39,599 bases of DNA from Polyangiaceae bacterium (GTDB lineage: Bacteria; Myxococcota_A; Polyangia; Polyangiales; Polyangiaceae): positions 1-39,599 of the forward strand of contig JAJDAH010000048.1 of the NCBI GenBank assembly GCA_029261965.1, read 5' to 3'. Below are positions 32,001 through 38,636 of the stretch, one piece after another. The position numbers were made by a program, and so were the translations under genes. Numbering within the stretch: position 1 is the stretch's first letter; every line of letters starts with the position of its first letter. The notes below the pieces were generated by a model. The model worked only from the letters and a program-made list of their open reading frames with translations, did not search any database and had not been told where the DNA came from.

Positions 32001-32526
32001 ATACTTGCGAGTTCACCTCGCGACGATGCTGCTCGAGCGAGAAGTAGAACGGTACCGCGAGCTCAACCAGGGGCCCATCCTCAAGCGGGCCAGCTCTCTA
32101 CTATGCCAACTCACCCTCGCTGGATACACGGGCTTGCGCGAGGGGATCGGGGCCAAGGACGAGCCCGTGCTTCGATGCGTGCGGGCCGAGGGTAGCGAGG
32201 TTTCGGTCGAGGGCTTGAGTGAGGGTACGCGAGATCAACTCTACCTCGCGCTCCGCCTCGCCAGTCTCGAGCGGTACGCGGAGACGAACGGGCCCCCTCC
32301 GTTCATCTTGGACGACGTGTTCATCACGTTCGACGAGCAGCGGACCAAAGCCGCGCTGTCGGTGCTGGCAGACGTGTGCGAACGGGTCCAGGTGCTGTAC
32401 TTCACGCATCACGCGCGCGTCGTCGAGCTCGCGCGGGAGACCGTCGGGTCCGAGAGGCTCGTCGTGCACGACCTCGACGAGGCTCGCGCCCGGATGGCAC
32501 CAGCCCAGCCGATGCTCTTGAGTTGA
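29023..32526 (+). CDS. YhaN/SbcC-like SMC-type ATPase
   Basis: An 1167-residue protein. Walker A is YGSNEAGKSTSLRAI near residue 37; Walker B is FILDDVFITFDEQR near residue 1090; a signature-type LSEGTRDQLYLALRLA precedes it. Between them about 900 residues are Ala/Glu/Arg/Leu-rich coiled coil with a central hinge-like break; no zinc hook CxxC is obvious. YhaN proteins have this layout and act with the YhaO nuclease, as SbcC does with SbcD. It overlaps the nuclease gene by 4 nt (ATGA), so the complex is made from one message. Confidence 0.92.
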   Translation: MRILELGLKRFGPFTDVELDLSRSGPTLHVVYGSNEAGKSTSLRAIAGLLFGIPTTTRDAHLHPMKDLRITGRLEAADGAELAVERRKGSKNTLLDPRGALVDEALLRRVLGGITEEAFAAMFGLDQEALRRGAQALLAGKGHIGESLFDAGLGGRGIQRVLDRLRAEADELYTPRAKKRKLNTAKRACDEARKRVGQNSLSAEGWIKQKEACEAAKADHAAATERRRALEAEQRRLQRAVLVLPKLGARTVALRDRASLGDFEPMSEDAISDRSEAQRLADEASREVERLEGEIQRLEADRDRLDVPVALLDISSEVIEDVRDRLGNHRKAAKDLPRRQGQLRALEEEAAAMLRGLGAGVPLDRVEELRVSAGDQARIKSLATRRSGIISDLDNIRSQRDRSSSKLEARRRVLVAIADAPETSRLREAVVNAKGLGGVNDRIDGAEARLRALELRVAPALASLRPYVGSLTDLGELTTPTKETIARFTRDWESALRADDELEKRRANAEARLREVRREIDRLRHEGDVPTEQQLEAARARRSDLWAEMKRGDRRSPEADENFERAIQETDVLADRLRREASRVAARARLLSEKTDLEIEAEGVDATASRLDQKRRSLEAAWAAVLGPLGMEELPPRELGEWLTRVETARELASERAAIGAELETLRARRTQLRLELAAALELAEQVVGEAESAETLIARAEGLIETAAESAAERRDGERDVAELERELDELDGRLHESEKALTVWKDAWSSSVRRLRLESDASPEEADAVLVELGEIFRKVTEIAQLAGRIEGMSRDAVAFTTDVRELAAQHLPDVAGLAVDEAAHQLVGRYTRAAADAAKRSHIDSQIEEKRAARDDFQRARSNALGRTEKIMSKLGVDSSKALAEIEARSRRARELDEQVALLERELVSLGDGASIEELLVQTRGVEMDSARSRISELDDEVREAEEERDSLTREVVSLTSGFDRLKQGAADAAADLQTEVAWVQTHARRYLRVHLATMLLEREVERYRELNQGPILKRASSLLCQLTLAGYTGLREGIGAKDEPVLRCVRAEGSEVSVEGLSEGTRDQLYLALRLASLERYAETNGPPPFILDDVFITFDEQRTKAALSVLADVCERVQVLYFTHHARVVELARETVGSERLVVHDLDEARARMAPAQPMLLS

Positions 32527-32538
32527 AGCGAGCCGTGC

Positions 32539-33111
32539 TCAGTCTTCGTCGGGTTTGTTTTTTGCGATGAGCTCGTCGATGCGGATGCCGTCGATGATGA
32601 GCCCCTCGATGTTCGAAGCATCGATGGCGGCGTTCGAGAGGTCGATGTCGCGCAATTTTGCGCCGGACATGTTGGCGTCCTCGATCGACACGCCCGAAAG
32701 GTCCACGTTCTTGAGCTTCGCGCGGCGCAGGTTCACGTCCTCGAGGTCGCTGCCCGAAAGGTCGACATTTTTCATCGTCGTTCCGCTGAAGTTGGCGTCG
32801 TCTAGGACGGCGTTCTTTCCGTTTACGTTCTGCAACCTGGTGCCGTCGAGGTTGGCGTCTTCCACTTCGGCGCCCGTCAAGTCGACGTTGTGGAGCTTGG
32901 CATCGTTCGCTTTGACGTCGTCGATTTCCACCCCAGTGAGCGTGACGTCGTGCAGCTTGGCGCGCTCGAGGGTCACGTCTTCGAAGTGCGTGTCTTCGAG
33001 CACGGCGTCGTGGAATCGCGCCCCGGTCAAATCGGTCTTCTTGAAGCTCGCCCCCTTGAGATCCGCGCCGTCGAAGTTTTCGGGTTCTTGCGGTTCGACT
33101 TCGTCAGCCAT
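32539..33111 (-). CDS. Pentapeptide-repeat protein
   Basis: A 190-residue acidic protein starting at the ATG at 33111. From about residue 12 almost the whole sequence follows the pentapeptide pattern A(D/N)LxX, for example NFDGADLKGASFKKTDLTGA and NVDLSGSDLEDVNLRRAKLK, continuing to residue 175. About thirty pentapeptides should form a square right-handed beta helix. Many units use VDL/VTL in place of ADL, and Asp/Lys-rich exteriors recur. There is no signal peptide. Some pentapeptide proteins mimic DNA and inhibit gyrase; no evidence ties this one to that. It is divergent from the radical SAM gene. Confidence 0.9.
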   Translation of the reverse strand: MADEVEPQEPENFDGADLKGASFKKTDLTGARFHDAVLEDTHFEDVTLERAKLHDVTLTGVEIDDVKANDAKLHNVDLTGAEVEDANLDGTRLQNVNGKNAVLDDANFSGTTMKNVDLSGSDLEDVNLRRAKLKNVDLSGVSIEDANMSGAKLRDIDLSNAAIDASNIEGLIIDGIRIDELIAKNKPDED

Positions 33112-33145
33112 GGTCGAACGCACGCCACCACGACAGCCTGCTGGC

Positions 33146-33181
33146 GGCAATGCCACCGGTGACGGCAATGCCACCGGTGGC
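33146..33181. repeat. Two 18-bp direct repeats in a divergent intergenic region
   Basis: GGCAATGCCACCGGTGAC is followed at once by a copy ending GGC, matching at 17 of 18 positions. Each copy contains CCACCGGTGG or a near form, a short palindrome. The pair lies between the pentapeptide gene (start 33111) and the radical SAM gene (start 33217). It may be a regulator site or slippage; nothing more can be said. Confidence 0.6.
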
Positions 33182-33216
33182 GAGAGATCGCGGCGCCGAC
33201 GTGATTCCCGAGAGGC

Positions 33217-34239
33217 ATGCCGATGAAGCTCCGCACCGCTTCGAATCCACCCAACCCGTGGTCGGACAACGAAACTGAATGGGTCGGTGAGCCACCGGAC
33301 GCCAAGCTAGAGATCTTCGAAGAGACGGCCAAGTCGATGCTGAGCCGCAACGACAGCCCCGATCTCACCTTCCGCTGGAGCACCAATCCCTATAGGGGCT
33401 GCCTGCACGCCTGCGCGTACTGTTACGCGCGTCCGAGTCATCAGTACTTGGGTTTCGGTGCGGGGACCGACTTCGACACGAAGCTCGTGGTCAAGCTGAA
33501 CGCTGCGGTCGTGCTCGAACGAGAAATCGCTCGGCCGAGTTGGAAGGGTGAGTCGATCGTATTCAGCGGCAATACCGATTGCTACCAACCCATCGAAGCT
33601 GGCTACCGGCTCACCCGCCAATGTCTAGAGGTCTGCCTCAGGTACAATAATCCGGTAGTCGTCATCACGAAGGGCGCCCTCGTGCGGCGAGACGTCGAGG
33701 TGCTTTCCAAGATCAACCAAGACGCGCGAGCCGTCGTTCACATCAGCGTGGCATTCGCCGACGACACGATGGCACGGAAGATCGAGCCCTATGCGAGCGC
33801 GCCGTCCGTGCGCTTCGAAACGATCCGACGGCTTGCAGAGGCGGGGATCCCGACCGGAGTGTCCGTGTCCCCCGTCATAGTCGGGCTGAACGATAGCGAC
33901 GTCCCGAGCATTCTCCGAAGAGCACGAGAGGCGGGAGCCGAATCAGCATTCCTGACACCGCTGCGGCTCCCGAAGGAAGTCTTGCCCGTGTGGGAAGAGC
34001 GGTTGGCCCGCGTGTGTCCCGACCGAGCCAACAAGGTCAAAAACGCGACACTCGAGGTGCGAGGAGGGAAAATGAACGAGGCTTCGTTCGGTCAGCGCAT
34101 GCAGGGGCGTGGGCCACGATGGGATGCGATTCGGCAGCTCTTCGAGTTGCACTGCCGGAAGTTGGGGCTCCGAAATACCGAGGGCCCGGACACGCCGCCG
34201 AAGAGGCACGGCATCCAGCAGCGCTTGTTCGAAGAGTGA
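33217..34239 (+). CDS. PA0069/Rv2578c-family radical SAM protein
   Basis: A 340-residue protein with a radical SAM cluster motif CLHACAYCYARP (CX3CX2C) following NPYRGC. Next come IVFSGNTDCYQPIEAGYRLT, VVVITKGALVRRDVEVL and VHISVAFADDTMARKIEP, all typical of the PA0069/Rv2578c family (spore photoproduct lyase-like). It binds a 4Fe-4S cluster and cleaves S-adenosylmethionine; the substrate of the family is unknown. The C-terminal PKRHGIQQRLFE is also usual in the family. ATG 33217 or 33223 (two codons later) is the start. Confidence 0.92.
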   Translation: MPMKLRTASNPPNPWSDNETEWVGEPPDAKLEIFEETAKSMLSRNDSPDLTFRWSTNPYRGCLHACAYCYARPSHQYLGFGAGTDFDTKLVVKLNAAVVLEREIARPSWKGESIVFSGNTDCYQPIEAGYRLTRQCLEVCLRYNNPVVVITKGALVRRDVEVLSKINQDARAVVHISVAFADDTMARKIEPYASAPSVRFETIRRLAEAGIPTGVSVSPVIVGLNDSDVPSILRRAREAGAESAFLTPLRLPKEVLPVWEERLARVCPDRANKVKNATLEVRGGKMNEASFGQRMQGRGPRWDAIRQLFELHCRKLGLRNTEGPDTPPKRHGIQQRLFEE

Positions 34240-34265
34240 GCTGCCGGAGCTCGCGCTCGGCCCGC

Positions 34266-34360
34266 GGGGACCTAGTCCCCTGGATCTGTGATTGCTTACA
34301 AAACTCGGCGGCCCGTCCGGGGCGAGGCCGCCGGTGTGGTGGACTCCTCGTCCACCACAC
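34266..34360. terminator. Cluster of three hairpins between convergent genes
   Basis: Three perfect stems lie between the radical SAM stop (34239) and the isomerase stop (34362). They are GGGGAC/GTCCCC around CTA (34266-34280), an 8-bp CGGCGGCC stem with 12-nt loop (34306-34333), and a 10-bp GTGTGGTGGA stem with 7-nt loop (34334-34360). The last begins next to the isomerase stop codon. None is followed by a T-run in either direction, so they are terminator-like without the usual U-tract. Confidence 0.6.
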
Positions 34361-35583
34361 TAGCCTGCGAGCGCCTTTTCGACGAACCCTGCTCGGTCTT
34401 GCCCCCAGAAGACGTGCTCGCCCACGACGTAAGACGGCGCGCCGCAGAGACCTCGCCGCTCGGCGGTTTCGGTGGCGTCGCGCAAGGCCAGCTTGATCGA
34501 GTCGTCGTTCGTCCTCGCGAGCAAGGCGGGGTCGACACCGGCGGCCCGACAGCACGCTCGGAGCTCCTCGTCGTCGTCGATGTCCCGGTCCTGTTCCCAG
34601 TAGGCTCGAAAGATTTCGAGACTGAGCGATCCGATGTCGTCGCCCGCCGCGAGGGCGAGTCTGAGCGCGGTCACCGTCCGCATGGGGAAGCGGGACGGAA
34701 AACGGAACGCCAAGCCGTGGCGCGCGGCGAATCGCGCCATGTCGGCGCGGTAGTGCTTCTGTTTCTGCGGAGAGAACGTGGAGATCGGCACGTTCGAAGT
34801 TCCGATCGATCGGAAGAGTGCCCCCAAGAGAAACGGTCGCCAGACGACCTCAACCCGGGATCGAGCTGCCAGACGCTCGACTTGGGTTGCGCCCAGATAG
34901 GCGAACGGGCTCGAAAAGTCGTACCAGAACTCGAATGACGACGCGCGTGGCTCAGCGGGCGTGGACTCTGTCCGGACGGGCATTGGCGGCGTTCCACCGA
35001 GGGCTTCTTCGACGAAGTCCAGCCGGTCCTGTCCCCAGAAGAGCTCTCCGTCGACGAACATTGCCGGGGCGCCGAAAACGCCCCGCGCGATGGCTTCGTC
35101 GGTGCATTCCCGAAGGCGTGCCTTCGCCGCGGGCTCCGATGCGCGCGCCACGAGCGATTTCCCGTCGAGCCCTGCTTGGGTGAGCGCCGTTTCGACCACC
35201 GTCGGCTCCGAGAGATCGCTGCCTTGCACCCAGTAGGCGCGATAGAGCGCGTGGGTGGCCCGCCGCACGTCATCCGAGCACAAGGTGGCCCGGAGAGCCG
35301 TCACGGTCCGATTCGGGTGTCCCGGCGGCTTGTCGAGCGGCACGCCCCAGTGCTCCGCCCAGCGGCCCATGTCGAGCAGGTTTTGGCGAGCGCGAGCGGG
35401 TACTACCGGCGCCTTGCCGGGCGCCGCGTCGCCGAGAGAGTTGAACACTCCGCCGAGCAAAAACGGTTTGTAGACGAGCTTGGCGCCCGTTCTCTCGGCG
35501 AGTGACTCGATCTGGGTGGAGGCGAGGTACGCGTAGGGGCAGGAATAGTCGTAGAAGAATTCGAGCTGAAGCGTCACGGTCAC
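34360..35583 (-). CDS. Tandem-fused DsbA-like isomerase (two HCCA isomerase domains)
   Basis: A 407-residue protein with two complete kappa-GST/HCCA isomerase domains. Domain 1 (about 1-200) has FFYDYSCPYAYLASTQ and GVFGAPAMFVDGELFWGQDR. Domain 2 (about 213-407) has FWYDFSSPFAYLGATQ and GLCGAPSYVVGEHVFWGQDR. Domain 1 keeps a Cys before the Pro of the active loop and domain 2 a Ser. The linker is Pro/Thr/Glu-rich. Ordinary members are single domains of about 200 residues, like the gene at 20124. The GTG start overlaps the TPR stop (GTGA), placing the gene at the end of the DUF4331/TPR operon. The substrate is unknown; glutathione- or disulfide-linked chemistry is likely. Confidence 0.88.
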   Translation of the reverse strand: MTVTLQLEFFYDYSCPYAYLASTQIESLAERTGAKLVYKPFLLGGVFNSLGDAAPGKAPVVPARARQNLLDMGRWAEHWGVPLDKPPGHPNRTVTALRATLCSDDVRRATHALYRAYWVQGSDLSEPTVVETALTQAGLDGKSLVARASEPAAKARLRECTDEAIARGVFGAPAMFVDGELFWGQDRLDFVEEALGGTPPMPVRTESTPAEPRASSFEFWYDFSSPFAYLGATQVERLAARSRVEVVWRPFLLGALFRSIGTSNVPISTFSPQKQKHYRADMARFAARHGLAFRFPSRFPMRTVTALRLALAAGDDIGSLSLEIFRAYWEQDRDIDDDEELRACCRAAGVDPALLARTNDDSIKLALRDATETAERRGLCGAPSYVVGEHVFWGQDRAGFVEKALAG

Positions 35584-36956
35584 TCACCCTTTTTCGAGGG
35601 CTCGATGGGTCCTTCGAGCTCGGCGATCTTCGGGTTCAGCTTCTTGGCTTTCTCGATCAGCTTCTTGGCTTCGTCGCTTTTTTTCTGTGCGGTGCGCACC
35701 TTCGCTGCGGTCCAGAACAGCTCGGCGGTCTTGAACGGGGTCGCGAGGGCTTTTTCGATGCTCGCCCCGGCTTCGTCGACCTTGCCGTTTTCGAGTTGCG
35801 CTCCGGCGAGTGCGACGTAGCTCTTGTAGGTGGGCCGAAGTTCGACGTTCTTCTCGAGCAGCCGGAGCGCGCGTTTGGGATCTCCACCCTCCTCGAGGAA
35901 GAACCCGGCAGCGTGCCAGTACATGGCGTTGGGGTACTTCTTCATCAGCTCTTCGATGCGCTTCTTCGCCTGGTTTCGCAGCTCGTCGGCTTCCTTCCTC
36001 TCTCCCTTCTCACGAAGAACGCCGGACAAGGCCCCGATGAACTCGGGGTCTTGGGTCTGCTCGATGACCTTTCGATAGAGCTCGATCGAGCGATCGGTGT
36101 TTCCGAGCAGGTGCTCGATCTCGGCGAGGTGCTCGATGGCCATGGGGTAGGTGGGGATGCGCTCCATCGCTTCGGTGTAGAATCGCTTCGCCTTTTCGAA
36201 CTGTCCGGTATGCAGCGCGATCAAACCCCGCTGCACGTTGAGCCACGCCACCGGCACCGGGCTGACGTCGCGAAACAAGAGCTCGGCGCGCGCCATGGTT
36301 TTTTCGGCGGCCTTGGGGTTACCCAGATCCATCTCGAGTTGCCCGATGCGCGCGAGGGTGTACAAGTCGCTCCTCTTGCTTTCGGCAGCTCGGAAGAACT
36401 TGATGGCGGGCTCGTGGTTGCCGACGTTCCACTGGTAGTCGGCGATGACGTGCTCGGCGGCGGGCTGCGACCCGAGCTCGATGACGCTCTCGGCGTCCGC
36501 CCGAGCTTGCTCGAACTCGTGCAAGCTGATCCGTGCGCGCGCTCGCAAGAGCAGGCTTCCGGCGTGTTTCGGTTGCCGCTTGAGGGCCTGGTTGGCCATC
36601 TCGATGGCCTCGGCTAGCTGCTCGAGGTCGCCGAAGATCCTCGCCCGCGCCATGAGCGCGTTGCCCGTCATCGAATAGCGCGAAACAATTTCCGGGTTCT
36701 GCTCGATGAGCTTCTTGCCCGCGTCGATTCGGCCATCGAGATTGGCGAGAAAAATCTTCGCCGACGTGGTCGGAAGCTCCTTCTGGTTCCGGGGCCGGTC
36801 GAGCGACTTTCTTTCCGGAGGCGGGGGTCTAGCCGCCGTGGCGGCGGTTTCGATCTGCTGTGTCGCGGGCGTCGGGTCCTTGTCGCAGCCCGTGCAGAAC
36901 CCCGACAGGGTGACGGCTGCGGCGAAGGCGATGGTGGTCGCGTGGCGGTGGGGCAT
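35580..36956 (-). CDS. TPR-repeat lipoprotein
   Basis: A 458-residue exported protein. The signal peptide starts at ATG 36956 and ends at Cys24 (FCTGC; the -3 residue is Cys, an unusual lipobox). From about residue 60 the sequence is a run of tetratricopeptide repeats with the A/G/F/A/P pattern, for example SVIELGSQPAAEHVIADYQW, RIPTYPMAIEHLAEIEHLLG and RPTYKSYVALAGAQLENGKV. TPR arrays scaffold protein complexes in the periplasm. The start is 73 nt from the DUF4331 C-half, across a strong hairpin, with GAGAGGA upstream. Its stop overlaps the isomerase start. DUF4331 genes are often followed by TPR genes, which fits. Confidence 0.88.
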   Translation of the reverse strand: MPHRHATTIAFAAAVTLSGFCTGCDKDPTPATQQIETAATAARPPPPERKSLDRPRNQKELPTTSAKIFLANLDGRIDAGKKLIEQNPEIVSRYSMTGNALMARARIFGDLEQLAEAIEMANQALKRQPKHAGSLLLRARARISLHEFEQARADAESVIELGSQPAAEHVIADYQWNVGNHEPAIKFFRAAESKRSDLYTLARIGQLEMDLGNPKAAEKTMARAELLFRDVSPVPVAWLNVQRGLIALHTGQFEKAKRFYTEAMERIPTYPMAIEHLAEIEHLLGNTDRSIELYRKVIEQTQDPEFIGALSGVLREKGERKEADELRNQAKKRIEELMKKYPNAMYWHAAGFFLEEGGDPKRALRLLEKNVELRPTYKSYVALAGAQLENGKVDEAGASIEKALATPFKTAELFWTAAKVRTAQKKSDEAKKLIEKAKKLNPKIAELEGPIEPSKKGE

Positions 36957-36976
36957 GGCGGTCCTCTCACAAAACA

Positions 36977-37010
36977 CGAACGCCGTGACACTCTCGTGCC
37001 ACGGCGTTCG
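36977..37010 (-). terminator. Perfect 11-bp hairpin between the DUF4331 C-half and TPR genes
   Basis: Arms CGAACGCCGTG (36977-36987) and its complement (37000-37010) enclose a 12-nt loop. In the minus direction the stem is followed by TGTTTTG, a weak U-tract. It can act as a terminator or attenuator that lowers expression of the TPR and isomerase genes relative to the DUF4331 genes, or stabilise the upstream message. Confidence 0.72.
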
Positions 37011-37028
37011 CTCCTTCGGTACTCCCGG

Positions 37029-37772
37029 CTACGGGATCATGTAGGGGAACGTCGTCGTAGCGGTTCCCTCCACGTTGTTGTCGACAGCGTCGGTGACCAC
37101 GGTGGTCGCCGAAGCGTCGACCACCGCCTGCAACGTCGCGTCGATCACGTCTTGATCGAGTGTGCGACCGCCGCAGTTTCCGACCACGGCCGTCTCGACC
37201 GCCAGATAGCCGTCCACGCAGTTGGCGATGCTGACGTCGATCTTCAGGCGATCGTCGTTCAGCACTCCCGCGAGGGTGGCGCTGTTGCCGAGCAGGGCGT
37301 TACCCGCCGTGCCATCCAGGCTGTCGTAGACGTCGAGGAACCCGGTCATTTCCGTGACGAAGTTCCACGGCGGCATGGCCTGGTTGTAGCGGTCCTTGTC
37401 CGCGGCCCCGATGAGGGCCGTGTTGATGGCCGGCCGACCCACGCGGTCGATCTGGCCGGTCGGTGCACCAGCGGCACCGCCCGAGCCCGCAGCGCCCGCA
37501 GCGCCACCTGCTCCGGCCGCACCTCCGGCGCCCGCGGTACCCGCCGTGCCCGCGGTACCCGCCGTGCCCGCCGTGCCAGCAGTGCCAGCGCCACCGCCGG
37601 TGCCACCACCAGAGCCGCCGGTGCCGCCACCAGAGCCGCCGGTGCCGGTGCCCGTGCCGGCGGCGCCTGCGGCGCCGTCGCTGTTTCCGTCGCCGTCGCT
37701 ACAACCAGCGACTGCCAGACCCGAAGCGACCAAGAGACCGCCGAAGAACTTCACCATTTCTGACTTTTTCAT
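37029..37772 (-). CDS. C-terminal half of a DUF4331 protein, as a separate lipoprotein
   Basis: A 247-residue lipoprotein. The signal peptide ends at Cys24 (VAGC). Residues 33-106 are a Gly/Ala/Thr/Ser-only linker with (GTA)n and TGGSGGG repeats. After it, QIDRVGRPAINTALIGAADK and DRYNQAMPPW correspond to the second half of DUF4331 domains, which carry (V/L)SR.G.P.vN.v.i...K..yN. GRTLDQDVIDATLQAVVDA near the end matches the usual NGR.l.DDViD. The first half is encoded by the gene 11 nt upstream. GAGGAG stands 8 nt before the ATG. The function of DUF4331 is unknown; it is an exported beta-rich domain. Confidence 0.8.
   Translation of the reverse strand: MKKSEMVKFFGGLLVASGLAVAGCSDGDGNSDGAAGAAGTGTGTGGSGGGTGGSGGGTGGGAGTAGTAGTAGTAGTAGTAGAGGAAGAGGAAGAAGSGGAAGAPTGQIDRVGRPAINTALIGAADKDRYNQAMPPWNFVTEMTGFLDVYDSLDGTAGNALLGNSATLAGVLNDDRLKIDVSIANCVDGYLAVETAVVGNCGGRTLDQDVIDATLQAVVDASATTVVTDAVDNNVEGTATTTFPYMIP
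37455..37676 (-). repeat. Low-complexity Gly/Ala/Thr linker region
   Basis: Codes residues 33-106 of the DUF4331 C-half lipoprotein. It consists of short in-frame repeats, including TGGSGGG twice and GTA about six times, with near-identical 9-bp codon blocks such as GGTACCGCG and GGCACGGCG. The tract is prone to slippage, and its length likely varies between strains. Such linkers after the lipid anchor are common in myxobacterial lipoproteins. Confidence 0.8.
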
Positions 37773-37783
37773 GGCGTATCTCC

Positions 37784-38425
37784 TCAGGGGATCCGGGTGG
37801 TGGTGCCGTAGACGTCGAGAACCGACGTGCCGGTGAACAAGGCGTTGTCGACCTCGACGACGATCGCCAGGGTGTCGCCGCCAGCAAAGGCGTCGGTCCC
37901 GGTGTTGTCGACGAGCTCACTGGGATCACACGTACCGCCCAAGCAGCTGTTGAGCACCGTCGTGAAGTCGCCCGAGTCGAAGAAGAAGTGGTCGTCGCGG
38001 GTGCCGGCGAACACTCTCATGCCGTTGGCCAAGATGGTGTCGTCGACGACGTCGAACGCCACGGTGTCGGTGGCCGCGCCCAACGTGCACGTGACGTTCT
38101 GAGGCGTTCCGTTGTCGGCCGTGCAGAGAATGGTCTGCTCCACCGGGGTCGTGCTGCTGTCGGCGATGTGGAACCGGTACTCGATCTTGTCCGAGAACGC
38201 GGTGCCGCCGATGCCGCCGACCGTCATGATGAACACGGTTCGGTCGAACGCGGGCCCGGTGTCGGTGCTGCGGAAAACGTAGAGATCGTTGATGTCCGCA
38301 GCCGGGTCGGACCTGACGCCAGGCGCCTCGGCATGGTCGGCGGCTTCGCTCGTGGCGCCCAGGAACAAAAGACCTGCTCCGACGGCGAGCGGACCGCTCA
38401 ACGCAAATAGCCATTGCTTTCGCAT
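37784..38425 (-). CDS. N-terminal half of a DUF4331 protein, secreted
   Basis: A 213-residue exported protein starting at ATG 38425, with GGAGG 8 nt upstream. The signal peptide (MRKQWLFALSGPLAVGAGLL) ends near ATSEAADHAEAPG. DHAEAPGVRSDPAADINDLY and VFRSTDTGPAFD correspond to the DUF4331 opening (SSHREAP....DP.AD.TDvYaF). The middle has ANGMRVFAGTRDDHFFFDSG, like the family's R.DPFFFDl. The protein stops after SVLDVYGTTTRIP, where the family normally continues into the SR.G.P.vN region. That region is in the next gene, 11 nt away. It is the first gene of a minus-strand operon. Confidence 0.85.
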   Translation of the reverse strand: MRKQWLFALSGPLAVGAGLLFLGATSEAADHAEAPGVRSDPAADINDLYVFRSTDTGPAFDRTVFIMTVGGIGGTAFSDKIEYRFHIADSSTTPVEQTILCTADNGTPQNVTCTLGAATDTVAFDVVDDTILANGMRVFAGTRDDHFFFDSGDFTTVLNSCLGGTCDPSELVDNTGTDAFAGGDTLAIVVEVDNALFTGTSVLDVYGTTTRIP

Positions 38426-38636
38426 TCGGTATCCCTCCAAAACGTGTTCAAAAAAAAAGGATGGGTTAGTGGTCGCGGTGGTGGCAAACCCGCCCACCGG
38501 TGCGATGGTTTAGTGTCCGGGTTGGGTCGGGGCAAGGGAGAGTTTGCCCCACGAGCGAAAGGGTCCGAATCGCGGGGGATTTTGGACCCTGGGTTGGATT
38601 TCGGCGAAGAACGCCAATTTCGACGACATTTGAAGC
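38426..38636. other. Divergent intergenic region with two inverted repeats
   Basis: No gene is seen in these 211 bases. They hold a 9-A run (38450-38458) near the DUF4331 ribosome-binding site. A 7-bp stem GGGGCAA/TTGCCCC lies at 38529-38550, and a 7-bp stem AGGGTCC/GGACCCT at 38560-38590. Either could be a regulator site for the divergent genes. I found no clear promoter hexamers. Confidence 0.5.
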
